Shown: positions 32,568 to 42,014 of the stretch, one piece after another | Numbering within the stretch: the first letter of the stretch is position 1 | How the letters are laid out: the number at the start of each line of letters is the position of its first letter | NCBI GenBank assembly: GCA_001023535.1 | Contig: CP011020.1 | Span: 1,209,001 to 1,273,000 of the forward strand | Reading direction: 5' to 3' | DNA from: Pseudomonas chlororaphis | GTDB taxonomy: Bacteria; Pseudomonadota; Gammaproteobacteria; Pseudomonadales; Pseudomonadaceae | Length of the DNA stretch: 64,000 nucleotides | Made by a program: the position numbers and the translations under genes | The notes under the pieces: generated by a model | What the model was told of the DNA's origin: nothing | Database searches by the model: none | Seen by the model: the letters and a program-made list of their open reading frames with translations, nothing else

Positions 32568-33037
32568 CAATAGTTTTCCAATGCCAACGCGGCACACCAC
32601 GACTCGCCACGCGAGCCTTGCGGCGTCAGTTTCAGCGAACGCCCGCCATTCTGCGCGCCAATGGTAATGGTCAGGTCAGGCTTTGGCAAAAAGCCTGCAC
32701 CCTTGTCGGGCCATTCGATCAGGCACAAGGCGTCATCTTCGAAATAATCGCGGATACCGAGAAATTCCAGCTCTTGCGGATCCACCAACCGATACAGGTC
32801 GAAATGAAAAGCGCGTATGTCGCCGATCTCGTAGGGCTCGACCAAGGTGAACGTAGGGCTTTTTACCGAGCCGACGTGGCCGAGGCCGCGAATGATGCCA
32901 CGGGACAAGGTGGTTTTCCCCGCACCAAGATCACCTTCGAGAAAAATCAGGCCATGGCCCGCCGTGGTGCGTGCGATGCGCGCACCGAATTCCGTCATGG
33001 CGTCTTCGTCCGCCACGTACAGGGTTACTTCAGACAC
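32567..33037 (-). CDS. tsaE: tRNA threonylcarbamoyladenosine biosynthesis ATPase TsaE
   Basis: The 156-residue ATPase works with TsaB and TsaD to make t6A37 in tRNAs reading ANN codons. It has the P-loop GDLGAGKTT, the KSPTFTLVEPY segment and a late IEWPDKG motif, all typical. The start is the GTG at 33037 with GGAGGAG nine bases upstream; the reading frame is open another 74 codons but that part is antisense to nnr codons and has no family likeness. It overlaps the end of nnr by 13 bases. Confidence 0.97.
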   Translation of the reverse strand: MSEVTLYVADEDAMTEFGARIARTTAGHGLIFLEGDLGAGKTTLSRGIIRGLGHVGSVKSPTFTLVEPYEIGDIRAFHFDLYRLVDPQELEFLGIRDYFEDDALCLIEWPDKGAGFLPKPDLTITIGAQNGGRSLKLTPQGSRGESWCAALALENY

Positions 33038-34524
33038 GGTGAATGCTCCTCCAACAACTGACGAATGGCCGGGATCAGGTCGGTCGCTGCCACCCCCCGG
33101 CCCAACTGACCGGCCTGGGCACCGGCATTGGCGTGCAGCCATACCGCCAGACAGGCAGCCTCGAACCCTTCCATGCCCTGGGCCAGCAACGCACCGACCA
33201 CCCCGGCCAGGACATCCCCCAGACCAGCGGTGGCCATGGCTGGATGGCCCTGGCGGCACACCGCCAGGCGACCGTCCGGGCTGGCAATCAGGCTGCCGGC
33301 GCCCTTGAGGACGACCGTAGCGGCGTACTGTTCGCTCAGCGCACGGGCCGCCGCCGGACGGTCAGCCTGCACCTGGGCCGTGGATATCCCCAGCAACCGC
33401 GCCGCCTCCCCCGGATGCGGTGTGATGACACAATCCCCCGGCAGACTGACAGCGCCGCTGCCCAGCAGGTTCAGCGCATCGGCATCCCAGACCTGCGGCA
33501 GCGGCGCATTGGCCGCCGCCGACAACAGGCTGCGCCCCCACGCGGCCTGGCCCAGGCCCGGACCGACCACCACGACACTGGCTTGCTTAAGCAGGCCCAT
33601 CAATTGGTTGGCCGAATGCGTGCCCTGCACCATGACCTCGGGCAAGCGCGTCAAGGCCGACGCTACATGCTCGCTGCGGGTGGCCATGGACACCATGCCC
33701 GCGCCGCAGCGCAGGGCGCTTTCGGCGCTCATCTGGATCGCGCCGCCAAAACCCCGATCGCCGCCGATCAGCAACACATGGCCGAACTTGCCCTTGTGGG
33801 CGGTGGCGGCGCGCGATGCCAGGCGTGGCAGATTGTGCGCCGAGAGCAGTCGAGCGCTGACCGGCGCCGATTCGACGAGATCCGGGTCGGCCTGCAGGTC
33901 GTTGAACACTGGCTCACCGACCCGGTCCGCCGCTTCGCCGGTGAACAGCCCCAGCTTCAGACCGATGAAGGTGACGGTCAGGTCGGCCGTCACCGCCGTG
34001 CCCAGCACCCTTCCAGTGTCGGCACACAAGCCCGAGGGGATGTCCACCGCCGCCACCGGCAGGCCACTGACGTTAATGGTGTCAATGGCACGCACATACG
34101 GTTCGCGAACCTCGCCGTTCAGGCCAGTGCCGAGCAATGCGTCCAGCAGCACGCCGCGCAATTCGGATTCGTCCGACCACGGCTCCACCGGCACACCCAC
34201 GGCAATGGCTTCGGCGTGGGCATTGGCGGCATCCCCCTGCAATCGCCGGGGCTCGCCCACCGCCAGCACCCGCACCGTCCAGCCCGCACGGCGCGCCAGG
34301 GTCGCAACCAGGTAGCCGTCGCCGGCGTTGTTGCCGTGACCGGCAAGTACGGTCAACTCACGGGCATCGGGCCAGCGCCGGACGATTGCGCGCCAGGTGG
34401 CGCGGGCCGCGCGCTGCATCAATTCGAAGCCCGTGGTGCCTGCCGCGATCAGTTGCGCGTCGAGGGCCCGCACTTGCGCGGCGCTGTACAGCGCGTCGGG
34501 AAAATCATCTTTAGTGTGCGGCAT
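33025..34524 (-). CDS. nnr: Bifunctional NAD(P)H-hydrate repair enzyme Nnr
   Basis: The 499-residue protein has two activities. The N-terminal YjeF domain (about residues 15-215, with AGHGNNAGDGYLVA) epimerises R- and S-NAD(P)HX. The C-terminal ribokinase-like domain (about 235-490, with VVGPGLGQAAWG, TPHPGEAARLLG and ATAGLGDVLAG) dehydrates S-NAD(P)HX using ADP. ATG 34524 (MPHTKDDFPDALYSAAQ) matches the family start. It begins the minus-strand run that ends with hflC, and faces queG divergently with only 63 bases between the two starts. Confidence 0.97.
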   Translation of the reverse strand: MPHTKDDFPDALYSAAQVRALDAQLIAAGTTGFELMQRAARATWRAIVRRWPDARELTVLAGHGNNAGDGYLVATLARRAGWTVRVLAVGEPRRLQGDAANAHAEAIAVGVPVEPWSDESELRGVLLDALLGTGLNGEVREPYVRAIDTINVSGLPVAAVDIPSGLCADTGRVLGTAVTADLTVTFIGLKLGLFTGEAADRVGEPVFNDLQADPDLVESAPVSARLLSAHNLPRLASRAATAHKGKFGHVLLIGGDRGFGGAIQMSAESALRCGAGMVSMATRSEHVASALTRLPEVMVQGTHSANQLMGLLKQASVVVVGPGLGQAAWGRSLLSAAANAPLPQVWDADALNLLGSGAVSLPGDCVITPHPGEAARLLGISTAQVQADRPAAARALSEQYAATVVLKGAGSLIASPDGRLAVCRQGHPAMATAGLGDVLAGVVGALLAQGMEGFEAACLAVWLHANAGAQAGQLGRGVAATDLIPAIRQLLEEHSPCLK

Positions 34525-34587
34525 GCGTCTTCGGGCTCCGATGTCTGGCAGAATTATACGCATCTCAGCTCCGGTTTCTCTCGCCTC

Positions 34588-35667
34588 ATGCCCGCCATCC
34601 CCACAGACCTCCCCGCCCTCGCCCAATCCATCAAGGAGTGGGGCCGCGAGCTGGGCTTCCAGCAGGTCGGCATCAGCGGCCTGGACCTCGCCGAGCATGA
34701 ACTGCACCTGCAACGCTGGCTCGAAGCGGGCTACCACGGCGAAATGGACTACATGGGCGCCCATGGCAGCAAGCGCTCGCACCCCGAAGAGCTGGTGCCC
34801 GGCACCCTACGGGTGGTGTCCCTGCGCATGGACTACCTGCCGGGCGACACCCAGATGGCGCAAATGCTCGGCCAACCGGAAAAAGCCTACGTCTCGCGTT
34901 ATGCATTGGGCCGCGATTACCACAAATTGATCCGCAAGCGCGTGCAACAACTGGCCGAAAAAATCCAGGCCGTCATCGGCCCCTTCGGTTATCGCGCCTT
35001 CGTCGACAGCGCTCCGGTCCTGGAGAAAGCCATCGCCGAACAGGCCGGGCTTGGCTGGATCGGTAAAAACACCCTGGTACTGAACCGCAAGGCCGGCAGT
35101 TACTTCTTCCTGAGCGAGCTGTTCGTCGACCTGCCGCTGCCGACAGATCCACCCCATGCCAGCGAGCATTGTGGAAAATGCACCGCCTGCCTGGATATTT
35201 GTCCGACGAACGCCTTCGTCGGGCCCTACGTGCTGGATGCCCGTCGCTGCATTTCCTACCTGACCATCGAGCTCAAAAGCGCCATTCCGGAGGCATTGCG
35301 ACCGTTGATCGGCAACCGAGTGTTCGGTTGCGACGACTGCCAGATCGTCTGCCCCTGGAACCGCTTCGCCCGCCCCTCTGGCGAGAGCGACTTCAAGCCG
35401 CGCCATAACCTCGACAACGCCGGCCTGGCCGAGCTGTTCCTGTGGGACGAGCAAACGTTTCTCAGCAGCACCGAAGGCTCGCCGCTGCGGCGGGCCGGCT
35501 ACGAACGCTGGCTGCGCAACCTGGCGGTCGGCCTGGGCAACGCCCCCTCAACCATCCCGGTGTTGCAGGCGCTGGAAGCGCGGCGCGACTACCCCTCGGA
35601 ACTGGTGCGCGAACATGTCGAATGGGCGCTGCGCCAGCACGCGCAACGTCAGACCTCGTCGTTATAG
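34588..35667 (+). CDS. queG: Epoxyqueuosine reductase QueG
   Basis: The 359-residue cobalamin-dependent enzyme makes the last step of queuosine synthesis, reducing epoxyqueuosine in tRNA. Two [4Fe-4S] clusters are bound by CGKCTACLDICPTNAF and CDDCQIVCPWNRF. The conserved Asp of FVDSAPVLEKAIAEQAGLGW is the proton donor region. ATG 34588 gives MPAIPTDLPALAQSIKEWG; the longer frame upstream is antisense to nnr. The 3' end overlaps the convergent TRIC gene by 19 bases. Confidence 0.97.
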   Translation: MPAIPTDLPALAQSIKEWGRELGFQQVGISGLDLAEHELHLQRWLEAGYHGEMDYMGAHGSKRSHPEELVPGTLRVVSLRMDYLPGDTQMAQMLGQPEKAYVSRYALGRDYHKLIRKRVQQLAEKIQAVIGPFGYRAFVDSAPVLEKAIAEQAGLGWIGKNTLVLNRKAGSYFFLSELFVDLPLPTDPPHASEHCGKCTACLDICPTNAFVGPYVLDARRCISYLTIELKSAIPEALRPLIGNRVFGCDDCQIVCPWNRFARPSGESDFKPRHNLDNAGLAELFLWDEQTFLSSTEGSPLRRAGYERWLRNLAVGLGNAPSTIPVLQALEARRDYPSELVREHVEWALRQHAQRQTSSL

Positions 35668-36260
35668 ACGAACTTCGGCATTTCCCAGTGAAAGCGGATC
35701 GCCAGGAGCCGCAGCAGGAAACCGCCGAACAAGGTGATGAGGATCGCCTGTTCGCTCGGCAATTGCAGGTAGACACAGAGCAGGTAGCACCACGCCGCGG
35801 CAAACGAGACGCTGGCGTACAACTCGCGACGGAAGATCAGTGGAATATCGTTGCAGAAGATGTCCCGCAGGATGCCGCCAAACACCCCGGTGATCACCCC
35901 GCTGACCGAGGCCACCAGCATGCCGTGGCCCATTTCCAGGGCCGTCATGCAGCCGATCAGGGTGAACGCCACCAGACCCAGGGCATCGAGCACCAGGAAC
36001 AACGAGCGCAGATGGCGCATCCAGCGCGCCAGGAAAACCGTCAGCATCGCCGCCGCGGTGGTCAGCACCAGGTACTCCGGGTGTTTGACCCAAGTGAGCG
36101 GGTAATGCCCGAGCAACACGTCACGCACCGAGCCGCCACCCAGCGCGGTGACGCAGGCAATCAGCACCACGCCAAACCAGTCCATGCCGCGACGCCCGGC
36201 AGACAGGGCGCCGGTCATGGCTTCGGCGGTGATGGCGATCAGGTAAAGCATCAACAACAT
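35649..36260 (-). CDS. Trimeric intracellular cation (TRIC) channel family protein
   Basis: The 203-residue membrane protein has about seven hydrophobic helices and two tandem UPF0126 repeats, shown by the paired motifs GGGSVRDVLLG (about residues 42-52) and FGGILRDIFCND (about 124-135). Bacterial members are potassium-permeable homotrimeric channels related to YadS/YicG. Start ATG 36260 follows a GGACC site. Its last codons are antisense to the last codons of queG. No operon partner is seen. Confidence 0.9.
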   Translation of the reverse strand: MLLMLYLIAITAEAMTGALSAGRRGMDWFGVVLIACVTALGGGSVRDVLLGHYPLTWVKHPEYLVLTTAAAMLTVFLARWMRHLRSLFLVLDALGLVAFTLIGCMTALEMGHGMLVASVSGVITGVFGGILRDIFCNDIPLIFRRELYASVSFAAAWCYLLCVYLQLPSEQAILITLFGGFLLRLLAIRFHWEMPKFVYNDEV

Positions 36261-36349
36261 GATGGCGGTCCTTGCAGGAGGGCGCGCAGTCTAGCCATTT
36301 CGGACAGGCACCAAAAGAGGGCAGCTCCGACATGCCCAACACGGAACCC

Positions 36350-36506
36350 GTGGCGAGGGGATTTATCCCCGTTGGGCTGCGCAGCAGCCCCTGATACGCC
36401 TGACCAAGCGACCTGACACACGGGGTATCAGGTTTTTGGGGCTGCTACGCAGCCCAACGGGGATAAATCCCCTCGCCACAAGAGCGGAGCAAGCTCCCTC
36501 GCCACA
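36350..36506. repeat. Composite REP cluster with two palindrome types
   Basis: A long nearly perfect inverted repeat (36350-36480) is built from GTGGCGAGGGGATTTATCCCC, GTTGGGCTGC and CTGATAC arms. It is followed directly by half of a GGAGCAAGCTCCCTCGCCAC-type REP (to 36506). It fills most of the 269-base gap between the TRIC gene and orn; nothing else is seen there. Confidence 0.85.
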
Positions 36507-36529
36507 ACAGCAATCCCGCTGGGGGCCGG

Positions 36530-37072
36530 TCAGAACTTGATGAAATGCTTGCGGTAATGCTGCAACTCGGCGATGGACTCGCGGATGTCGTCCAGGGCCA
36601 GGTGGCTGCCGCCCTTCTGGAAGCTGTCACGCACGTGCGGCGCCCAGCGGGCCGCCAGCTCCTTGAGGGTGGAGACGTCCAGGTTGCGGTAATGGAAGTA
36701 GCTTTCCAGGGATTTCATGTGGGTATAAAGGAAGCGGCGGTCCTGGCAGATGCTATTGCCGCAGATCGGCGACTTGCCTTTCGGCACCCACTGCTCCAGG
36801 AAGGCGATGGTCTGGGCCTCGGCCTCGGCCATGCTGATCTTGCTGTCGCGCACTCGCTGGGTCAGGCCCGAGCCGCCGTGCTGGCGGGTATTCCATTCGT
36901 CCATGCCGGCGAGGATTTCGTCGCTGTGATGGATCGCAATCACCGGGCCTTCGGCCAGGGTGTTGAGGTCGCTGTCGGTGACGATGGTGGCCATTTCGAT
37001 GATGACGTCGGTGTCAGGGTTCAGACCGGTCATTTCCAGGTCGATCCAGATCAGGTTCTGCGGATTTTGCAT
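36530..37072 (-). CDS. orn: Oligoribonuclease
   Basis: The 180-residue DEDDh exonuclease degrades dinucleotides, including pGpG from c-di-GMP breakdown, which makes it essential for c-di-GMP signalling in Pseudomonas. The motifs are [14 protein letters not shown] (Exo I), the central Asp, and [11 protein letters not shown] (Exo III). GGAG lies before ATG 37072. It is divergent from rsgA with 107 bases between the starts, the same as in P. aeruginosa. Confidence 0.99.
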   Translation of the reverse strand: MQNPQNLIWIDLEMTGLNPDTDVIIEMATIVTDSDLNTLAEGPVIAIHHSDEILAGMDEWNTRQHGGSGLTQRVRDSKISMAEAEAQTIAFLEQWVPKGKSPICGNSICQDRRFLYTHMKSLESYFHYRNLDVSTLKELAARWAPHVRDSFQKGGSHLALDDIRESIAELQHYRKHFIKF

Positions 37073-37179
37073 GGGGGGCTCCTCGGCGTAGCCCAGCAGT
37101 TTAGCCTAGGCCGGCCCTCGGGCGTGCTAAACTCGCGGCCGTTTTACCTAATCGCTGCATTTCTTCATACGGAACACCC

Positions 37180-38211
37180 ATGGCCAAACGCCAACTCAAT
37201 CGTCGTCAGAACTGGCGCATCGAAAAGATCCAGGGCGAACGCGCCGCCCGCGCCGCCAAGCGCGAATCCAGCGCTGTCGAGGCCCTGGAGGGTGGCGACC
37301 TGGGCCCTGAACAGACCGGCCTGGTGATCGCGCACTTCGGTGTGCAGGTCGAGGTCGAGGCCCGCGAAGGCGAGTTGGCCGGCCAGGTGTTCCGCTGCCA
37401 CCTGCGGGCCAACCTGCCGGCACTGGTCACCGGCGACCAGGTGGTCTGGCGCGCCGGCAACCAGGGCATCGGCGTGATCGTGGCGCAATTGCCGCGCCAC
37501 ACCGAGCTGTGCCGTCCGGACAGCCGCGGCCAGCTCAAGCCGGTGGCGGCCAACGTCGACATGATCGTCATCGTGTTCGCCCCGTTGCCCGAGCCCCATG
37601 CCAACCTGATCGACCGTTACCTGGTGGCCGCCGAACATGCCGGCATCCGCCCGTTGTTGCTGCTCAACAAGTTCGACCTGATCGACGCGCACAACGCCCC
37701 GGCGCTGAACGCCCTGCTGTCGGTCTATCGGGACCTGGGCTATCCGGTGCTGGAAGTCTCGGCCCACCACGGCAACGGCATGGAGCAGTTGCAACGGCAA
37801 CTGGACGGGCGCATCAGCGTATTCGTCGGCCAGTCCGGGGTCGGCAAGTCGTCGCTGGTCAACAGCCTGCTGCCAGAGGTCGAGACCCGTGTCGGGCCGC
37901 TTTCCGAACTGTCCGGCCAGGGCACCCATACCACCACCACCGCGCGGTTGTTCCACTTCCCCGGCGGCGGTGAACTGATCGACTCGCCGGGCATCCGCGA
38001 ATTCGGCCTGGGCCACGTCAGCCGGGCCGATGTGGAAGCCGGTTTCATCGAGTTCAACGAGTTGATCGGTACCTGCCGCTTCCGCGACTGCAAGCACGAC
38101 CGCGAACCCGGTTGCGCCCTGCTCAAGGCCCTGGAAGAAGGCCGCGTGCACCAACAACGGATGAACAGCTACCGCTCGATCATCGCCAGCTTGCCGGACA
38201 GCAGTTACTGA
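37180..38211 (+). CDS. rsgA: Small-subunit biogenesis GTPase RsgA
   Basis: The 343-residue circularly permuted GTPase checks late 30S assembly. It has an N-terminal OB fold (about residues 45-110), then the G motifs in permuted order: G4 LNKFDL before G1 GQSGVGKSS and G3 [12 protein letters not shown]-terminal zinc finger follows ([14 protein letters not shown]). The Lys/Arg-rich N-terminus ([18 protein letters not shown]) is usual for the family. Confidence 0.98.
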   Translation: MAKRQLNRRQNWRIEKIQGERAARAAKRESSAVEALEGGDLGPEQTGLVIAHFGVQVEVEAREGELAGQVFRCHLRANLPALVTGDQVVWRAGNQGIGVIVAQLPRHTELCRPDSRGQLKPVAANVDMIVIVFAPLPEPHANLIDRYLVAAEHAGIRPLLLLNKFDLIDAHNAPALNALLSVYRDLGYPVLEVSAHHGNGMEQLQRQLDGRISVFVGQSGVGKSSLVNSLLPEVETRVGPLSELSGQGTHTTTTARLFHFPGGGELIDSPGIREFGLGHVSRADVEAGFIEFNELIGTCRFRDCKHDREPGCALLKALEEGRVHQQRMNSYRSIIASLPDSSY

Positions 38212-38232
38212 CTGTAGGAATACACAATTTCC

Positions 38233-38320
38233 GTGGCGAGGGAGCTTGCTCCCGCTTGAGCGCGAAGCGCTCACCAAAAGGACTGCTTTGCAGCCCGGCG
38301 GGAGCAAGGTCCCTCGCCAC
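38233..38320. repeat. REPIN, GTGGCGAGGGAGCTTGCTCCC type
   Basis: Inverted REP pair just after rsgA, between its stop and the bidirectional terminator. One arm has GGTCCC in place of GCTCCC, so it has decayed by one base. Confidence 0.8.
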
Positions 38321-38335
38321 GGGAATTGCGAAAGA

Positions 38336-38368
38336 TAAAAAAAAGCCGACAGTCATGTCGGCTTTTTC
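38336..38368. terminator. Bidirectional terminator of rsgA and motAB
   Basis: AAAAAAGCCGACA GTCA TGTCGGCTTTTT has an A-tract on one side and a T-tract on the other, so it can stop both the plus-strand rsgA and the minus-strand motB transcripts. Confidence 0.92.
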
Positions 38369-38373
38369 ATGGG

Positions 38374-39414
38374 TCACTGCCCAGGCGTTGCGGGCGGTTT
38401 GGGCGCCGCATCGTCAAACAGGTTCAACCGTTCGCGCAGTTCGTGGGCCGGCACCGGTTGCTGGTCCGCCGGCAACGCGTTCGGGTCCACCGCCGCGCCT
38501 GACGGCGTTGCCGGGGCTTCACCGGGGGCGCCCTGACCCTGGACAGGGTCTGGCGCCGGGTCGTTGGTTTGCGAACCTTCGATGGCTTTTTGAGCCTTCT
38601 TGGTCAGCACCACGATGTCGATACGCCGGTTGATCGGGTTGAACGGGTCCTTGCGGTCGAACAATGCCGAGGAGGCATAACCGACCACCCGCGCCACCTG
38701 CTCATCCGGATAACTGCCAGCCACCAGGGCGCGACGTGCGGCGTTGGCGCGGTTGGCAGAGAGCTCCCAGTTACCGTAGTCACCCTTGCCGACGTACGGC
38801 TTGGCGTCGGTATGGCCGCTGATGCTGATCTTGTTCGGCACCGCCTTGATGGTGTCGGCCATGGCCAGCAGGATGTCCTCGAAATAAGGCTTCAGGCGCG
38901 CGCTGCCGGAGTCGAACATCGGCCGGTTCTCGGCATCCGTGATCTGGATGCGCAAGCCGTTCGGCGTGATCTCGAACAGGATCTGGTCCTTGAACTTCTG
39001 CAATTGCGGGTTCTCGTCGACCTTGTTCTGCAACTCCTGCAGCAGCAATTCCAGGCGCTCGCGCTCGACCTGCTCGGCCATGCCCTCGACCTGATCGGTG
39101 TCCACCGTCACCTTGTCGGGCTGTGGCTGGGACTTGACTTCAGGGTTGAGGGTATTGTCCGGCGCCAGGGTCGGCGAACCACCCAGGTCGATGATGTAGG
39201 GCGTGCCACTTTCGGAGAAGCCGATCGGGTCCTTGAAGTAACCGGCGATGGCGATTTTCTGCTCCGGGGTGGCCGTGGACAGCAGCCACAGCACCAGGAA
39301 GAACGCCATCATCGCCGTCGCGAAGTCGGCAAAGGCGATTTTCCAGGCACCCCCGTGGTGTCCAGCGGCGATGCGCTTGACACGCTTGATGATGATCGGC
39401 TGGTTATTTTCCAT
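38374..39414 (-). CDS. motB: Flagellar stator protein MotB
   Basis: The 346-residue protein anchors the stator to peptidoglycan. It has one N-terminal membrane helix with the proton-binding Asp30 in AFADFATAMMAFFLVLWLLS, a plug and linker region, and a C-terminal OmpA-like domain (GHTDAKPYVGKGDYGNWELS at about residues 200-220). A Pro/Ala/Gln-rich tail of about 60 residues follows. It starts one base after the motA stop. Confidence 0.98.
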   Translation of the reverse strand: MENNQPIIIKRVKRIAAGHHGGAWKIAFADFATAMMAFFLVLWLLSTATPEQKIAIAGYFKDPIGFSESGTPYIIDLGGSPTLAPDNTLNPEVKSQPQPDKVTVDTDQVEGMAEQVERERLELLLQELQNKVDENPQLQKFKDQILFEITPNGLRIQITDAENRPMFDSGSARLKPYFEDILLAMADTIKAVPNKISISGHTDAKPYVGKGDYGNWELSANRANAARRALVAGSYPDEQVARVVGYASSALFDRKDPFNPINRRIDIVVLTKKAQKAIEGSQTNDPAPDPVQGQGAPGEAPATPSGAAVDPNALPADQQPVPAHELRERLNLFDDAAPKPPATPGQ

Positions 39415-39415
39415 A

Positions 39416-40267
39416 TCAGCGACCGCGAACTGCTTGTTCCAGCTCGGCGAAGCTTGGACGGTGCGCCGGGTACAGGACCTTGCGGCCGAACTCCACCGCC
39501 AGCGACGGCGGCATGCCCGAGGCAGACGCTACCAGGGAAGCCTTGATGGCCTCGTAGACGTTCAGTTCTTCCTTGGCGTCATGGGCCAGGGAATGGGCCA
39601 GGGGGCCGAAGAAGCCATACGCCGCCAGGATACCGAAGAAGGTACCCACCAGCGCCGCACCCACGTGCAAGCCGATGGACGCCTGGTCGCCTTCGCCCAG
39701 GGACGCCATGGTCACCACGATCCCCAGTACCGCCGCAACGATACCGAAGCCGGGCATGCCATCGGCGATGCCGGTGACCGCGTGGGATGGGTGTTCCAGG
39801 TCTTCCTTCAGGTTGTAGAGCTCCATGTCGAACAGCCCTTCGAGCTCATGGGGCGCCATGTTGCCCGAGGACATGATCCGCAGGTAATCGCAGATGAACG
39901 CCGTCATGCGGGCGTCCTTGAGCACGGCTGGGTACTTGGCGAAGATCGGGCTGGCGGCGGCGTCTTCGATATCGCCTTCGATCGCCATCATGCCTTCGCG
40001 GCGGCTTTTGTTGAGGATCTCGTACACCAGCCCCAGCACCTCGATGTAGAAGGTATGGGTGAAGCGCGAGCTGAACATGGTCAAGGATTTCTTGATCACG
40101 TGCATGGTCATATAGCCAGGGTTGGCCTGCAGGAAAGCGCCAAAGGCCGCACCGCCGATGATCATCACCTCGAAGGGCTGGATCAGGGCGGCAATCTTGC
40201 CATGGGAGAGCACGTATCCGCCGAGCACGCTCGCGAACACGACAATGATGCCGATAATTTTAGCCAT
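39416..40267 (-). CDS. motA: Flagellar stator protein MotA
   Basis: The 283-residue protein has four membrane helices, with a large cytoplasmic loop between helices 2 and 3 that contacts FliG, and the charged and Pro residues in KYPAVLKDARMTAFIC and DGMPGFGIVAAVLGIVVTMA. ATG 40267 (MAKIIGIIVVFASVLGG) is used; the open frame extends 26 codons further through untranslated leader. It is the first gene of motAB, read from a sigma-28-like promoter. Confidence 0.98.
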   Translation of the reverse strand: MAKIIGIIVVFASVLGGYVLSHGKIAALIQPFEVMIIGGAAFGAFLQANPGYMTMHVIKKSLTMFSSRFTHTFYIEVLGLVYEILNKSRREGMMAIEGDIEDAAASPIFAKYPAVLKDARMTAFICDYLRIMSSGNMAPHELEGLFDMELYNLKEDLEHPSHAVTGIADGMPGFGIVAAVLGIVVTMASLGEGDQASIGLHVGAALVGTFFGILAAYGFFGPLAHSLAHDAKEELNVYEAIKASLVASASGMPPSLAVEFGRKVLYPAHRPSFAELEQAVRGR

Positions 40268-40335
40268 AGATAGAAAGTACTTATTTAAGTCGGGTTCAAG
40301 GTCATATTCGGAAGCTGAAAAATCTCTTCTTCTAC

Positions 40336-40363
40336 TTATCGGCAAAACTGCGCCAGACTATAG
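40336..40363 (-). promoter_or_regulatory. Sigma-28 (FliA)-like promoter of motAB
   Basis: On the minus strand GCCGATAA (complement of 40336-40343) is an exact match to the FliA -10. About 15 bases upstream, CTATAG (40357-40363) is a partial match to the TAAA -35. It lies 70 bases before the motA start. Flagellar sigma control fits the gene. Confidence 0.6.
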
Positions 40364-40433
40364 CCAGTTCCGGCGAAAAGCCAATTTGCCCCGTTCCGGG
40401 CGTAGATAATTCATGGGATGATCGCGTCCAACC

Positions 40434-41972
40434 ATGGCTAATGTATCGAACGTCCCGACTCCAAGACCGTCCACCCTCGAAGGCTGGGTAAAGCTGCTCC
40501 AGGGTGTCCACCTGCCGGTGCCCCAGGCCAGCCACGACCTGGTCTGCAAGGCGCTTGCCGACAGCCGCCGCTCGTTGCGCGACATCGCCGAGCTGATGCA
40601 GGAAAGCCCAGCCCTGGCCCTGAGCGTCATCCGCGAAGCCAACCATCACACCCATGGCAGCCTCGCCGAACCGGCGGAAAACCTTGAAGTCGCCCTCAAC
40701 CGCCTCGGCCTCAAGCGCACCGAGCAATTGCTCGCGCGCCTGCCTTCGCTGCCCGAGCAGCAGATCCCCGTGACCCTGCGCCAGCTGCAACTGATCAGCC
40801 AGCACGCCACGCAACAGGCCAACGGTTTTTTCTCCAGCCGCCTGGCGCGGTTGTGGCAGGACATCCACTGGGGCAGCCTGCTGTTCCTCTCGCCGCTCTG
40901 GCCCCTGGCCCTGACGCACCCGCGGCTGCTCGGGGAGTGGGAGCTGCGGGTCATCCATAAAGGCCAGTCGGCCAGCCAGGTCGAGCACGAACTGTTCGGC
41001 GTCGGCCTGCTGGAGATCTGCCTGGGCGTGGTCGAAGCCTGGCGCCTGCCGATCTGGGTGGTGCAAGGCTACCGCTTGCTGCTCAACGAACGGCGCGAAT
41101 TGGTGAAAGTGCTGCGTATCGCCCGGGACAGCGAGCACCCATTGCGCCAGCAGAATCGCCTGGACGATGACCCGACCCTGCGGCGCTGGCTCAATCAGCC
41201 GGCCAACACCGTGCTGCTGGCCAACGGCCTGGCCCTTTCCGCGCACCAGGCCTGGGACGCCCCCCACATCGCCCGCTGGCAATACCTCACCAGTTTGTAT
41301 CTGCAAATTTCAATGGACGATGTCCAGCAGCAACTGCACCAACAAGCCGCCAACAGCGCCCGGCAACACGCCATGCCAGACCTCTGGCACCCGGCCGAGG
41401 CCCTGATCTGGCCCTGGGGCAGTCGCCGCGTCCAGCCCGGCCAACGGTCGACGCCCCCGCCCAGCGCCCCGGACCTGAGCCAGTGGCGCAAGCAATGCTC
41501 GGCCCTGCTGGTGGAACCGAGCCCGTTCAGCAACGCCATGCACCTGACCAGTTCGGCTCGCGATGTGCTGGTGGCCTGCGGCATGCGCCGGGTGATGATC
41601 CTGATGGCCGACCGCAGCCAGACCAGCGTGCGCGTGCACCAAACCGCCGGCCTGGCGAAAGAGGTCGCGGCGATGAGTTTCCCCATCGCCCAGAGCAAGG
41701 TCTTGCAGCGGTTGCTGGCCCAACAGGCCCAGGTACGCCTGAACCCGGACAACAATGCCCAGTTCTCCGCGTTACTGCCGCCGGGCCTGCGCGCCCTGTT
41801 CAAGGGCGAGCACCTGCTGCTGCGCTCACTGACCTGCAACGGCCGGGTGATCATGCTCGTCGTCGTGGACCAGGGCGGCGGCCCTTTCTCGGACGTCACC
41901 GTGCAGGCCTTCGGCAAAACCGTGCAATGCATCGAAAGGGCCCTGCACACCTTTACCAACCGGGGCCGTTGA
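40434..41972 (+). CDS. HDOD domain protein
   Basis: The 512-residue protein begins with an HDOD domain (about residues 20-215; WVKLLQGVHLPVPQASHDLV and IREANHHTHGSLAEPAENLE), a non-catalytic relative of HD phosphohydrolases. The middle is helical, and the last 150 residues look like a GAF-type sensor fold (RRVMILMADRSQTSVRV). No catalytic HD pair is kept. It is divergent from motA and lies at the place of P. aeruginosa PA4955. HDOD proteins often act in signalling linked to motility and biofilms; the role here is not known. Confidence 0.85.
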   Translation: MANVSNVPTPRPSTLEGWVKLLQGVHLPVPQASHDLVCKALADSRRSLRDIAELMQESPALALSVIREANHHTHGSLAEPAENLEVALNRLGLKRTEQLLARLPSLPEQQIPVTLRQLQLISQHATQQANGFFSSRLARLWQDIHWGSLLFLSPLWPLALTHPRLLGEWELRVIHKGQSASQVEHELFGVGLLEICLGVVEAWRLPIWVVQGYRLLLNERRELVKVLRIARDSEHPLRQQNRLDDDPTLRRWLNQPANTVLLANGLALSAHQAWDAPHIARWQYLTSLYLQISMDDVQQQLHQQAANSARQHAMPDLWHPAEALIWPWGSRRVQPGQRSTPPPSAPDLSQWRKQCSALLVEPSPFSNAMHLTSSARDVLVACGMRRVMILMADRSQTSVRVHQTAGLAKEVAAMSFPIAQSKVLQRLLAQQAQVRLNPDNNAQFSALLPPGLRALFKGEHLLLRSLTCNGRVIMLVVVDQGGGPFSDVTVQAFGKTVQCIERALHTFTNRGR

Positions 41973-42014
41973 ACTTGCTACAATCCTTTCCCTTTGCGCC
42001 CCTGGAGACCTCAC

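Noticed and set aside
33043..34587. Long open extension upstream of queG on the plus strand
   Set aside because: It is antisense to nnr, and QueG likeness starts only at ATG 34588; the upstream part is a high-GC shadow frame.
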